The position numbers were made by a program, and so were the translations under genes. The notes beneath the pieces are model-generated. The model was not told the origin of the DNA and did no database searches. It saw only the letters and a program-made list of their open reading frames with translations. A stretch of 27,913 bases of DNA from JBKCUK01 sp046318415 (lineage in GTDB: Bacteria; Pseudomonadota; Alphaproteobacteria; Caedimonadales; Caedimonadaceae), in assembly GCA_046318415.1 (NCBI GenBank), contig JBKCUK010000002.1, positions 1 to 27,913 of the forward strand. Direction: 5' to 3'. Of this stretch, positions 16,006 to 24,112 are shown piece by piece (the first letter of the stretch is position 1; every line of letters starts with the position of its first letter).

Positions 16006-18645
16006 TTAGGCAGCGGACCTCTCTCCCTTTAACTGCTGCTGGAGAGTGGCCAGAAAGTCAAGGGCTTGGCGGGGGGTCATATGATCCAAATCCGCATTCT
16101 TGAGGGCGTCTTCAACGACACTTGGCTGCGGGTCATGGATTTCTGCACTTTGTGTAGGTGCTTGCGCCAAATAATCAAACAAAGGCAACAGCGAACTTTT
16201 CGAGTCCTTCCCTCGACCAGACTCTAAACCTTCTAAGACCCGTTGCGCCCGCGTGAGCACCGCCTTAGGAAGACCCGCAAGCCGCGCAACATAAATACCA
16301 TAGGATTTATCGGCACTACCGGCCACCACTTCATGCATAAAAATAGCTTTGCCCTGCCACTCGCGGATGCGCATGGTGTAAAGCGAGAGACCTTTCAGGG
16401 TCGCTTTAAGGTCAACCAGTTCATGATAATGGGTGGCAAAAAGGGTGCGGCAACGGATCTGGTCGTGAAGATGCTCGAGCACCGCCCAAGCCAGTGACAC
16501 CCCGTCATAGGTGGAGGTGCCGCGCCCGACTTCATCGAGAATCACAAAAGCGCGCGGGCCTGCTTGGTTTAAAATAGCTGCGGTTTCAATCATTTCCACC
16601 ATAAAAGTCGAGCGCCCGCGCGCCAAGTCATCGGCAGCTCCCACCCGGCTGAACAACCGATCGACGATACCGATGTGCGCCCGCTCTGCCGGCACGTAGG
16701 ACCCCATCTGCGCCAACAAAACAATCAAGGCATTTTGGCGCAAAAAAGTACTTTTACCGGCCATATTGGGGCCCGTCAGCAACCAAGCGCGCTGCTCCTC
16801 CGATAAGACACACGAATTGGCGACAAAACTTTGGCCATCGCCCTGCTGCAAGGACCGCTCCACCACCGGGTGACGACCTTTGATAATCTCAAAAGCAAAA
16901 CTGTCATCGATTTCAGGCCGGACATAGCCACGCTCCCGCGCCAGGTGGGCCAGGCTTGCCAGGACATCCAAAGTCGCCAGCGCTTGGGCCATGCGCCGTA
17001 AACTGGCCTGGCGCTGCAGCACCTCATCCACCAAATCCTCGAAAAGTCGCAATTCCAACGCCAAGGCTTGGTCAGCAGCACTCACCAACTTCTGCTCCAA
17101 CTCGGCGAGCTCCGTGGTGGTAAATCGCATGGCGCTGGCGACGGTTTGACGGTGAATAAAAGCATCATCCAACTTGCCGGCATGGCTGTTGGTGACCTCA
17201 ACAAAATAACCTAAAACGTTGTTATGCTTGATTTTGAGTGAGGGAATATTATAAGTGCCCGCATATTTGGCTTGCAACTCAAGCAGGCACTGTTTGCCAT
17301 CTTGAGACAGGCGTCGCAGCTCATCCAAGGCGTCGTGGTAGCCTTCGCGAATAAAACCTCCATCCCGGGCTTGGGGGGGTAAATCGTCCGCCAAAGCGCG
17401 CTGCAGGCGATCCAAAACCGCCTGATGCTGACCAAGCCCTGAAATCAAATGCTGTATCTCTGCTGCAAGGCCACGTCCTGCAAACAGAGAGGCACACTGA
17501 TCCGCTGCCTGAAGGGCCGCCGACACATTCGCCAAATCCCTTGGTCCAGCGCGCCCCATTGCCAGACGAGAAAGCGCCCGCTCAAGGTCAGGACACGCGC
17601 GCAAGATGCCGCGCAAGGCTTGTCGAATCTCATCATGCTCGAAAAACCACGTCACCTGAGTCAGGCGCTGATTGATGGCAGCTGCTTCGGCCAAGGGTAA
17701 ATTAAGCCATTGGGCAAACAGGCGGGCCCCAAAGGCGGTCACCGTCTCATCCATGGTCTCGAGAAGGCAACCCTGATAGGCGCCACTGAGGGTTGCTGTT
17801 AACTCAAGATTGCGCCTTGTGGCCGCATCGATGTGGAGAAAACCCGAGGCTGCCAAGCGCTGTGGAGGATTGAGATGCTGCAGGCTTTGTTTTTGGGTTA
17901 ACTGCAAGTAATCGAGAAGCGCACTGGCTGCTAAAATCTCAAGATCAGAAAAGGCGCCAAACGCCTCCAGGGCCGACACGCCCAAGTGATCTTGCAGACG
18001 CTTAGCGCCATTGGCCGCATCAAAGCGTGAAGCGGGCAAAGGATGAAGGACGCGTTTAAACGCTGCGAAGGTCTCGAAAAAACAAGGCTCGCGCAGCATG
18101 GGCTCGGGTAGGACGATTTCGCTGGGACTGTAGCGCGCCAATAGCCCTTCAAGTTCACCTAACGCAGGACATTCAACAACAAAATGTCCGGTCGAGATGT
18201 CAATGACGGCCGCCGCCAAGTGTACCTGCCCCTTGTGGGACTGATGGACCAGGCACATGAGGTTGTTGGCTTTGCGGGCTTCAAGGAGACTCTCTTCTGT
18301 CAGAGTCCCTGGCGTAACAATACGCACCACATCGCGGGCGACAACGGACTTGGCACCGCGCTTTTTGGCTTCTGCAGGATCTTCCAATTGCTCGCAAATG
18401 GCCACATGGAATCCTTGGCGCACCAGCTTGGCCAAATAATTTTCTGCCGCATGCACGGGCACACCGCACATGGGAATATCTTCCCCCTCATTTTTTCCGC
18501 GGTGGGTCAGCGCAATATCTAGAACCTTGGCGGCTTTGTGCGCATCTTCAAAAAACAACTCATAAAAGTCGCCCATGCGAAAGAACAGCAAGCAATCCGG
18601 ATGCGCATCCTTGATGCGATGATATTGCGCCATCATGGGGGTCAT
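16006..18645 (-). CDS. mutS: DNA mismatch repair protein MutS
   Basis: Recognises base mismatches and small loops and starts repair together with MutL. The 879 residues are a little longer than E. coli MutS (853). The mismatch-reading Phe-x-Glu motif occurs in FRMGDFYELFF near the N-terminus. The ATPase has Walker A GPNMAGKST near residues 622-630, then ARGRSTFMVEM, Walker B VILDEVGRGTSTYDG and the conserved FATHYHEL. A C-terminal segment for oligomer formation remains (TPRQALDFLATLQQQLKG). AAGGAGA lies ten bases before the ATG. The gene starts next to the divergent pst operon and leads the mutS-murJ-murJ-trpS string. Confidence 0.98.
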   Translation of the reverse strand: MTPMMAQYHRIKDAHPDCLLFFRMGDFYELFFEDAHKAAKVLDIALTHRGKNEGEDIPMCGVPVHAAENYLAKLVRQGFHVAICEQLEDPAEAKKRGAKSVVARDVVRIVTPGTLTEESLLEARKANNLMCLVHQSHKGQVHLAAAVIDISTGHFVVECPALGELEGLLARYSPSEIVLPEPMLREPCFFETFAAFKRVLHPLPASRFDAANGAKRLQDHLGVSALEAFGAFSDLEILAASALLDYLQLTQKQSLQHLNPPQRLAASGFLHIDAATRRNLELTATLSGAYQGCLLETMDETVTAFGARLFAQWLNLPLAEAAAINQRLTQVTWFFEHDEIRQALRGILRACPDLERALSRLAMGRAGPRDLANVSAALQAADQCASLFAGRGLAAEIQHLISGLGQHQAVLDRLQRALADDLPPQARDGGFIREGYHDALDELRRLSQDGKQCLLELQAKYAGTYNIPSLKIKHNNVLGYFVEVTNSHAGKLDDAFIHRQTVASAMRFTTTELAELEQKLVSAADQALALELRLFEDLVDEVLQRQASLRRMAQALATLDVLASLAHLARERGYVRPEIDDSFAFEIIKGRHPVVERSLQQGDGQSFVANSCVLSEEQRAWLLTGPNMAGKSTFLRQNALIVLLAQMGSYVPAERAHIGIVDRLFSRVGAADDLARGRSTFMVEMIETAAILNQAGPRAFVILDEVGRGTSTYDGVSLAWAVLEHLHDQIRCRTLFATHYHELVDLKATLKGLSLYTMRIREWQGKAIFMHEVVAGSADKSYGIYVARLAGLPKAVLTRAQRVLEGLESGRGKDSKSSLLPLFDYLAQAPTQSAEIHDPQPSVVEDALKNADLDHMTPRQALDFLATLQQQLKGERSAA

Positions 18646-18728
18646 CGAGAAACCATCTCCTTGTTTGGGCGGTCATGTTGCAAAAAACGCAGCCTTTTTC
18701 AGCAACCGATCCTTTGCGTACAATGTGC

Positions 18729-18734
18729 TTGACA
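18729..18734 (+). promoter_or_regulatory. Possible -35 element for the pst operon
   Basis: A perfect TTGACA lies in the 146-base gap between the divergent mutS and pstS genes, about 58 bases before the chosen pstS start. At the expected 17-base distance only AATACC is found, a poor -10. No convincing pair of PhoB half sites is seen; the reverse strand of this element gives a single CTGTCA. Confidence 0.25.
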
Positions 18735-18791
18735 GCATATACCCTCCTAGCAATACCCTTCAAAAGGGATTTTCTCAACTGTGTTCAAATC

Positions 18792-19754
18792 ATGTCGGGG
18801 CAGCGATTGTGCACATGGATGACAATGGCCGTTTTTAGCCTCATTCCGGCGACCCTCGCCCACGCAGAAAAAACGCACACGCTTCATAGTGTCGGCTCAG
18901 CTTCCGTCTTTCCCTATGCGGTTGCGGTGGCAGAAATGACGTCCGCGCGCACCAACAGCAACCCCCCTGTGATTGAGTCCACAGGAACTGGGGCTGGAAT
19001 TCGGGCCTTTTGCAGTGGGCCCGCACCGCGCTTTCCAGATATGGCCATGGCCTCACGCCCCATGGGTGCAGATGAAATGGCGTTTTGCAAAAGCCACGGT
19101 GTGGACGACTTTATTGAGCTGAAGATTGGTCGCGATGGCATCGTCCTTGCCTCTGCCGCAGCTAAACCCGCCATTCGAAATCTGTCCCTTGCTGACCTTC
19201 AGCAGGCACTTGAGGCACGCGGTCATGCCCCCAGAACCTGGCGCGACCTTCGCCAAGATTTGCCCGAGCACAAAATGACATTCCTTGGTCCACCGTCCAC
19301 CTCTGGCACCCGAGAAGCCCTGACCCATCTTTTAGGCACCCCTGAGCACCCCATGACCATTCGCCGCGATGGCATCTATCAAGAGGTGACCGAGCAAGAG
19401 GCTGTGGTGTTACAAAAACTCCATCTAAACCCGCAAGCCCTTGGGGTTTTTAGCTTTGGCTTTGCACACCTCAATCGTGATCGACTAACCATGGTTTCCA
19501 TTGAGGGGGTTAAGCCCAATTTGACGAGTATCATGAAGGGCACCTACCCCCTATCGCGCACGCTCTATCTTTATGTGAAGGTCAAAAGCATCCAGCAAAA
19601 TCAGGATCTTCTTGAATATCTTCGCGAATTTTTGTCGGAAGCCGCCAGTGGCCCGCAAGGCTATCTGACAAGCTTTGGGTTCGTCCCTTTGCGCCCCGAG
19701 GAACGACAAGGGTCACTTGAAAGCGTGACACAAGCCAGCAGGAGGACACCATGA
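18792..19754 (+). CDS. pstS: Phosphate ABC transporter, periplasmic binding protein PstS
   Basis: Captures inorganic phosphate in the periplasm and hands it to PstCA. With the ATG at 18792 the product has 320 residues and a normal signal peptide (hydrophobic MAVFSLIPATLAHA, cleavage near AHA/EK at about residue 26). Phosphate-binding loops typical of PstS are visible: VGSASVFPYA, STGTGAGIRAFCSG, ASRPM and GPPSTSGTREA. The frame remains open upstream to 18675, but those codons give a poor N-terminus and would place a signal segment in mid-protein, so the later ATG is preferred; no strong ribosome binding site settles this. The stop overlaps the pstC start (ATGA). Expression is probably induced by phosphate starvation, by analogy with the family. 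Confidence 0.9.
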   Translation: MSGQRLCTWMTMAVFSLIPATLAHAEKTHTLHSVGSASVFPYAVAVAEMTSARTNSNPPVIESTGTGAGIRAFCSGPAPRFPDMAMASRPMGADEMAFCKSHGVDDFIELKIGRDGIVLASAAAKPAIRNLSLADLQQALEARGHAPRTWRDLRQDLPEHKMTFLGPPSTSGTREALTHLLGTPEHPMTIRRDGIYQEVTEQEAVVLQKLHLNPQALGVFSFGFAHLNRDRLTMVSIEGVKPNLTSIMKGTYPLSRTLYLYVKVKSIQQNQDLLEYLREFLSEAASGPQGYLTSFGFVPLRPEERQGSLESVTQASRRTP

Positions 19755-20920
19755 GCTGGCTTATGGCGCTTTTCTTCCTTCTTATTTCCGGCTTCTATGG
19801 AACGCGCGCGCGCATGCGATACATTACAGGCCAAGGCACAAAGCCAGCTGTCATGCCAAAATTTTACGGTTATGTGACATCGGTCTATGGCGCCATGGCG
19901 TTTGCTTTGGTTTTTCTCCTATGCACTTTGACTGAGGTAGCCCCACCGATCCTGACTGGGTTCATGGGCGCCCTTGCGGTGGTCCTCGCCACCATGATGG
20001 GGCAATCCTCACGCTTTCACGCGCGACGGCATATGGAGGGCATCATCCGCAAGGTCTTGCTGGTTGCTGCGCTGATTGCAGTGGTGCTGACCTTCGCCAT
20101 TGTTCTCTCCCTCGCCCTTGAAGCCCTTCAATTTTTTCAACGTGTTCCCTTAAGCCATTTCCTTTTTGGAACCAGCTGGGCACCCCAATCGGGTGCCAGT
20201 GGGGAGGCCCAATTTGGGATCATTCCTTTACTGGGCGGCACCCTGATGATCACAGGGCTAGCGCTTAGCCTTGCCCTTCCCCTTGGATTAATGAGTGCGG
20301 TTTTCCTCTCCGAATACGCCTCCTCCCCACAACGCAAAGTTCTTAAACCCATGGTCGAAGTTTTGGCCGGCATTCCCACAATCGTCTATGGTTTCTTTGC
20401 CATCAGCATTGTCATGCCAGGGCTGCAGCACCTTGGCGAATGGCTCCATATCCCCATTTCTGCCGAAAGCGCCTTGGGGGTGAGTTTAGTCATGGGACTT
20501 CTTATTTTGCCGCTGATTGCCAGCCTCAGTGATGATGCGCTGCGCGCTGTCCCCCAGGCCCTTCGGGACAATTCCCTGGCCCTTGGCGCAACCGAAGCCG
20601 AGACCATCCTTCGGGTGGTGCTGCCTGCTGCCACGCCGGGGATTATTGCCGGCTTCCTCTTAGGTCTGTCACGGGCCATTGGCGAGACCATGTTGGTCGT
20701 CATGGCCGCAGGACTTAGCGCCAACTTGACCCTGAACCCCCTTGAGTCGGTAACCACCATCACCGTGCAAATCGTCAGTCTGCTGACGGGAGATCAGGAG
20801 TATGGCTCTACACGCACCTTATCGGCGTTTGCCCTTGGCTTGGTGTTGTTTGTGTTGACGTTTTTATTAAATATCCTGGCCGTGCGCGTGGTGCGGCACT
20901 ATCGAGAGAAATACGCATGA
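19751..20920 (+). CDS. pstC: Phosphate ABC transporter permease PstC
   Basis: One of two membrane subunits forming the phosphate channel. The 389 residues begin with an alphaproteobacterial-type extension holding several hydrophobic segments (LMALFFLLISGFYG, then FALVFLLCTLTEVAPP), followed by the permease core. In the core are LPLGLMSAVFLSEYAS, VLAGIPTIVYGFFA, and the EAA loop LRDNSLALGATEAETILRVV that docks on PstB, ending in FLLGLSRAIGETMLVVMAA. It overlaps pstS and pstA by four bases each, so the three are translated in series. Length and motifs argue for an intact protein. Confidence 0.95.
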   Translation: MSWLMALFFLLISGFYGTRARMRYITGQGTKPAVMPKFYGYVTSVYGAMAFALVFLLCTLTEVAPPILTGFMGALAVVLATMMGQSSRFHARRHMEGIIRKVLLVAALIAVVLTFAIVLSLALEALQFFQRVPLSHFLFGTSWAPQSGASGEAQFGIIPLLGGTLMITGLALSLALPLGLMSAVFLSEYASSPQRKVLKPMVEVLAGIPTIVYGFFAISIVMPGLQHLGEWLHIPISAESALGVSLVMGLLILPLIASLSDDALRAVPQALRDNSLALGATEAETILRVVLPAATPGIIAGFLLGLSRAIGETMLVVMAAGLSANLTLNPLESVTTITVQIVSLLTGDQEYGSTRTLSAFALGLVLFVLTFLLNILAVRVVRHYREKYA

Positions 20921-22173
20921 GCGAGATGCCTTCCCACACCCCGCACCCTGCGCAGCATCTTGTGGCCCTTGGTCTGCGGCGACGCTATCGACGCGACGCT
21001 TTGCTACGCCATTTGTGCCGCATATCCACCTTCATCGCCGTTTCCTTTGTGGCCGTTTTATGCAGTGGCATCGTTTGGTTTGCCCTGCCGGGGTTAAAAC
21101 GACATGAGGTCTTGATCCAGGTTGACTTTCCTCAATCCCTGCCACAAAGCGGGCTTGCGTTACCCAACCTCCTCAGCCGAGGCTTTCATAAAGTAGCATC
21201 CGCCTCCACGGATGAGGCCCTTGGGCTGATCAGCCCCGGCGCACACCGGGTGTTGTGGCATAAAATGCGCCACAAACCCCACCTTTTAGGTCACACAAAG
21301 CGCATTTGGCTGCCCTTAAATGACACGGCGGATCAATTCTTAAAGGGGAAAGTGTCGCGCGCTAGCGGAGAAGATGCCCAACAACTCAGTGACCCCCAAA
21401 TCGAGCTTCTTGAACAATGGCAGCGCCAAAACCAGATCAGAAGCAAGTGGCATACCAAAATTTTCACCCACAGTGACTCTCGCCTGCCCGATCAAGCCGG
21501 CCTTTTCAGTGCATTCTTAGGCTCCCTATGGTTGCTGTTGATCACCTTCATGGTTGCCTGCCCCTTGGGCGTTGCCGCCGCCATTTATCTCGAGGAATTC
21601 GCTAAACCCGGCTTCCTCTCCCGTCTCATTGAGGTGAACATTTCGAACCTTGCCGCCGTTCCCTCCATCGTTTTTGGTCTTTTAGGTTTTGCTGTGTTCT
21701 TAAGTCTTGGGGGATTGCCACGCTCTTCTGTTTTGGTGGGCGGCCTGACCCTCAGCCTAATGGCTTTGCCGACCATCATTATTGCGACGCGAACAGCCCT
21801 TCGCACCGTACCCAAATCCCTTCGCGATGCGGCCTTAGGCCTTGGTGCCTCGCGCATCCAGACCACATTCCATCAGGTCCTGCCTCTGGCGTTACCTGGC
21901 ATTGCCACGGGCACCTTGATCAGCCTGAGCCGCACCCTAGGTGAGACCGCACCTCTTTTAATGGTGGGCATGATGGCCTATGTAGGCAGTAGCCCCACAA
22001 GCCCACTGGATCCCTCGAGCGCCCTACCGGTGCAGGTGTTCAACTGGGCACGCTTGCCCGAGCCTGGTTTTCTTGCCAATGCCGCGGTGGGCCTTATGGT
22101 TTTGTTGGTGCTGCTGGGCCTTTTGAATTGGTGCGCCTTTAAAATACGTGAAAAATGTCAAGTGAGTTACTAA
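20917..22173 (+). CDS. pstA: Phosphate ABC transporter permease PstA
   Basis: Second membrane subunit of the phosphate channel. The 418 residues have a basic cytosolic N-terminus (LRRRYRRDALLRHL), one membrane helix (AVSFVAVLCSGIVWFALPG) and a soluble stretch of about 140 residues resembling the DUF3333-type N-terminal domain of alphaproteobacterial PstA. The permease core follows with CPLGVAAAIYLEEFAKPG, AAVPSIVFGLLGFAVF, the EAA loop LRDAALGLGASRIQTTFHQV, and SLSRTLGETAPLLMVG. The gene overlaps pstC by four bases and ends 12 bases before pstB. Confidence 0.95.
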   Translation: MSEMPSHTPHPAQHLVALGLRRRYRRDALLRHLCRISTFIAVSFVAVLCSGIVWFALPGLKRHEVLIQVDFPQSLPQSGLALPNLLSRGFHKVASASTDEALGLISPGAHRVLWHKMRHKPHLLGHTKRIWLPLNDTADQFLKGKVSRASGEDAQQLSDPQIELLEQWQRQNQIRSKWHTKIFTHSDSRLPDQAGLFSAFLGSLWLLLITFMVACPLGVAAAIYLEEFAKPGFLSRLIEVNISNLAAVPSIVFGLLGFAVFLSLGGLPRSSVLVGGLTLSLMALPTIIIATRTALRTVPKSLRDAALGLGASRIQTTFHQVLPLALPGIATGTLISLSRTLGETAPLLMVGMMAYVGSSPTSPLDPSSALPVQVFNWARLPEPGFLANAAVGLMVLLVLLGLLNWCAFKIREKCQVSY

Positions 22174-22185
22174 GCGAGGCAAATC

Positions 22186-22944
22186 GTGCGTGCAAAAGTT
22201 GCAGCCCATCACCTGAATTTGTCCTATGGCGACAAGAGGGTGCTTTATGACATCAACCTCGAAATTCCCACCAATACGGTTACAGCGCTGATTGGCCCCT
22301 CGGGTTGTGGTAAAAGCTCTTTCTTGCGGTGTCTCAATCGCATGAATGACAGCATCCCCGGCATGAAGTTAACGGGCCAAGTGCTTCTTGAAGGAGAAGA
22401 TATTTACAGCCCCCAATTAGACGTGGTGCGCCTTCGCGCCCGCGTGGGCATGGTCTTCCAGAAACCCAATCCCTTTCCCAAGTCCATCTACGATAATATT
22501 GCTTATGGACCGCGCATCCACGGCCTGTTCGAGACCAAAGATGAGCTTGATCATATTGTGCTTACCAGTCTTGAGCGGGCGGGACTTTTGAGCGAGGTCA
22601 AAGATCGCCTGCACCAACCAGGTACCGGCCTCTCAGGCGGACAACAGCAACGCCTGTGCATCGCACGCGCCATCGCCGTCAATCCTGAGGTCATTTTAAT
22701 GGATGAACCCACCTCTGCCCTCGACCCCATCGCAACCGCTAAGGTCGAGGAATTGATCGATGAGTTACGTCCCAATTATACTATTGTCATTGTCACCCAC
22801 AGTCTGCACCAAGCGGCGCGCGTCTCCCAACAAATCGCCTTCTTTCACTTGGGCGAATTGGTGGAAGCGGGAGAGACGGGTGACGTGTTTACCACACCTA
22901 AAGATCAGCGAACACAAGAATACATTACCGGCCGTTTTGGCTAA
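22186..22944 (+). CDS. pstB: Phosphate ABC transporter ATP-binding protein PstB
   Basis: ATPase that drives phosphate import through PstCA. The 252 residues hold Walker A GPSGCGKS (37-44), the PstB-typical VGMVFQKPNPFPKSIYDN Q-loop, the ABC signature LSGGQQQR (149-156), Walker B VILMDEPTSALDP and the switch histidine in VTHSLHQA. The start is GTG with a weak GCGAGG site; no ATG lies near it. The LNRMND segment after the P-loop is also characteristic of PstB. It sits between pstA and phoU in the standard order. Confidence 0.97.
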   Translation: MRAKVAAHHLNLSYGDKRVLYDINLEIPTNTVTALIGPSGCGKSSFLRCLNRMNDSIPGMKLTGQVLLEGEDIYSPQLDVVRLRARVGMVFQKPNPFPKSIYDNIAYGPRIHGLFETKDELDHIVLTSLERAGLLSEVKDRLHQPGTGLSGGQQQRLCIARAIAVNPEVILMDEPTSALDPIATAKVEELIDELRPNYTIVIVTHSLHQAARVSQQIAFFHLGELVEAGETGDVFTTPKDQRTQEYITGRFG

Positions 22945-22954
22945 GGAGAGCACC

Positions 22955-23647
22955 ATGGGCACCCAACATATTGTGCGGTCTTATGACCAAGATCTCAGCA
23001 AACTGCATGGGATGTTAGAAGATATGGGCAAACGCAGCCTGCACGCCCTTAAAACCGCCCTAGAGGCGCTTGTTGAGGTCGACCACGCCCTTGCCGAAAC
23101 CGTAATTGAGGGCGATCGTGCCATCGATCACTTAGAACATGAAATTGATACCTTCGCCTTGCGCATGATTGCCCTTCGTCAACCCATGGCCGAGGACCTG
23201 CGCCGAGTCATCGTGGGCCTTAAAATTTCAAGCCATCTGGAGCGTATTGCCGACTATGCCACCAACATCGCCCGCCGAGCTATAAGCCTCCAGGGCACAA
23301 AGGAACCTCTACCTGCATTGACCTCCCTCGAGCGACTTGGTCGCGCCGTCATTGTCCTCACCCAGGATGGCATTCACGCGTTCTTAGCCCAGGATGATGG
23401 CTTATGCAAACAGGTGCGCGAGCGGGATTGCGAGATCGACGACATGTACACCAGTTATGTGCGCGAGCTCATCACCTTTATGCTGGAGGATCCGCGCACC
23501 ATTTCCGCCAGCACCCAGCTGCTTTTTGTGGCGAAAAACCTCGAGCGCATCGGGGACCACATGACGGACATCGTCGAGATGGTGCACTTTATGCTGACCG
23601 GCCACACCTTCGCTGACCCTCGACCCAAAGGGCGCAAACACCAGTAG
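22955..23647 (+). CDS. phoU: Phosphate signalling regulator PhoU
   Basis: Cytosolic helical-bundle protein that links PstSCAB activity to the phosphate-sensing kinase and restrains phosphate uptake. The 230 residues contain two PhoU repeats with metal-binding E/DxxxD-type helices, seen as LERIADYATNIARR in the first half and LERIGDHMTDIVEM near the end. AAGGAGAG lies a few bases before the ATG at 22955. The frame is open further upstream inside pstB, but that part is an artefact of the pstB sequence. No phoB or phoR is visible next to it; in many alphaproteobacteria they are adjacent to the pst genes. Confidence 0.96.
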   Translation: MGTQHIVRSYDQDLSKLHGMLEDMGKRSLHALKTALEALVEVDHALAETVIEGDRAIDHLEHEIDTFALRMIALRQPMAEDLRRVIVGLKISSHLERIADYATNIARRAISLQGTKEPLPALTSLERLGRAVIVLTQDGIHAFLAQDDGLCKQVRERDCEIDDMYTSYVRELITFMLEDPRTISASTQLLFVAKNLERIGDHMTDIVEMVHFMLTGHTFADPRPKGRKHQ

Positions 23648-23676
23648 CGGTGACGGAAAACCACATCAGCGCATAT

Positions 23677-23716
23677 AAAGAAAGGTGAAGGGTACCCATC
23701 AAAAGAGCTTTCTTTT
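23677..23716 (+). terminator. Possible terminator after phoU
   Basis: AAAGAAAG (23677-23684) pairs with CTTTCTTT (23708-23715) and the second arm ends in TTTT. A GGGTACCC palindrome (23690-23697) lies inside the loop. It is 30 bases past the phoU stop, where the pst operon should end, but the stem is A/T-rich and the loop long, so the call is weak. Confidence 0.3.
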
Positions 23717-23918
23717 ACGAAGCAAAGGGAGTATCTCCCCGCAACGTTTTCTGGGCAGATTTTTTCCAGGTAAGAGGAAGCAAAAATCTCGCAAAAGCCA
23801 GAACGGGAATACTTACCCGATCTGGTAACAGCACATGCAGTGGCGGCACGACCATCAGTGCTGTGCCTGATAAAGTGGCCAGTGCCAATCCCAAAGCCCC
23901 CACCCTCAACACCATCAT
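23715..23918 (-). CDS. Doubtful small hydrophobic protein
   Basis: I do not recognise this 67-residue ORF and would not assign it a function. It has a hydrophobic N-terminal segment (GALGLALATLSGTALMVV) followed by PPLHVLL and a basic C-terminal part, as in a small single-span membrane or exported protein. AGAGG directly precedes two ATG codons; a GTG two codons further would have better spacing from it. It is alone on the minus strand between phoU and the large surface protein. The region may equally be non-coding. Confidence 0.2.
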   Translation of the reverse strand: MMVLRVGALGLALATLSGTALMVVPPLHVLLPDRVSIPVLAFARFLLPLTWKKSAQKTLRGDTPFAS

Positions 23919-23947
23919 CCTCTGGAAATACTAACCCAAACAAAAGA

Positions 23948-23964
23948 ACCAGGAAAATCCTGGT
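23948..23964. repeat. Short perfect hairpin (possible minus-strand terminator)
   Basis: ACCAGGA and TCCTGGT form a 7-bp stem with a three-base loop. Read on the minus strand it is followed by TCTTTTGTTTG, loosely like an intrinsic terminator, but no minus-strand gene is evident to its right. Read with the small minus-strand ORF it would be a leader hairpin. Confidence 0.35.
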
Positions 23965-24093
23965 CCTCTAAACCTCAACGCTCAGCCACAAAATCCTCTG
24001 GCGACAGCGGCCCCACCCCGGACAAACAGGCAATTAACGCAAAATTAACAAACAATTCGCTAAACTTTTTGAAAAACTTGTCTCAAAAATGGA

Positions 24094-24100
24094 AAGGAGG
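24094..24100 (+). promoter_or_regulatory. Ribosome binding site deciding the surface-protein start
   Basis: AAGGAGG, a near-perfect Shine-Dalgarno, ends 12 bases before the ATG at 24113. The distance is a little long, but no other in-frame start over the next several hundred bases has a comparable site. An in-frame ATG at 24089 precedes it and is therefore less likely. Confidence 0.6.
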
Positions 24101-24112
24101 AGCCCCAGAAAA

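Larger units (their letters stand above)
23648..24112. other. Gene-poor stretch between phoU and the surface-protein gene
   Basis: 465 bases with no recognisable conserved gene. They contain the A/T-rich inverted repeat after phoU, the doubtful small ORF, the hairpin at 23948 and, from about 24030, an A/T-rich run with repeated ATTAAC motifs just before the surface-protein gene. That last part is a likely place for its promoter, although I could not pick convincing -35 and -10 boxes. Confidence 0.5.

Noticed and set aside
18675..18791. Longer start for pstS
   Set aside because: It would bury the signal peptide inside the protein; the ATG at 18792 gives a normal export signal.
18781..18798. 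CTGTGTT...CATGTC as a PhoB box ahead of pstS
   Set aside because: Neither half matches CTGTCAT well and the spacing is off; it also overlaps the likely start codon.
22760..22954. Longer start for phoU reaching into pstB
   Set aside because: The extra residues are pstB sequence read out of frame; the ATG at 22955 has a strong AAGGAGAG site and gives the normal PhoU N-terminus.
23455..23943. 162-codon minus-strand frame overlapping the end of phoU
   Set aside because: About a third is antisense to phoU and the rest shows no recognisable protein features.
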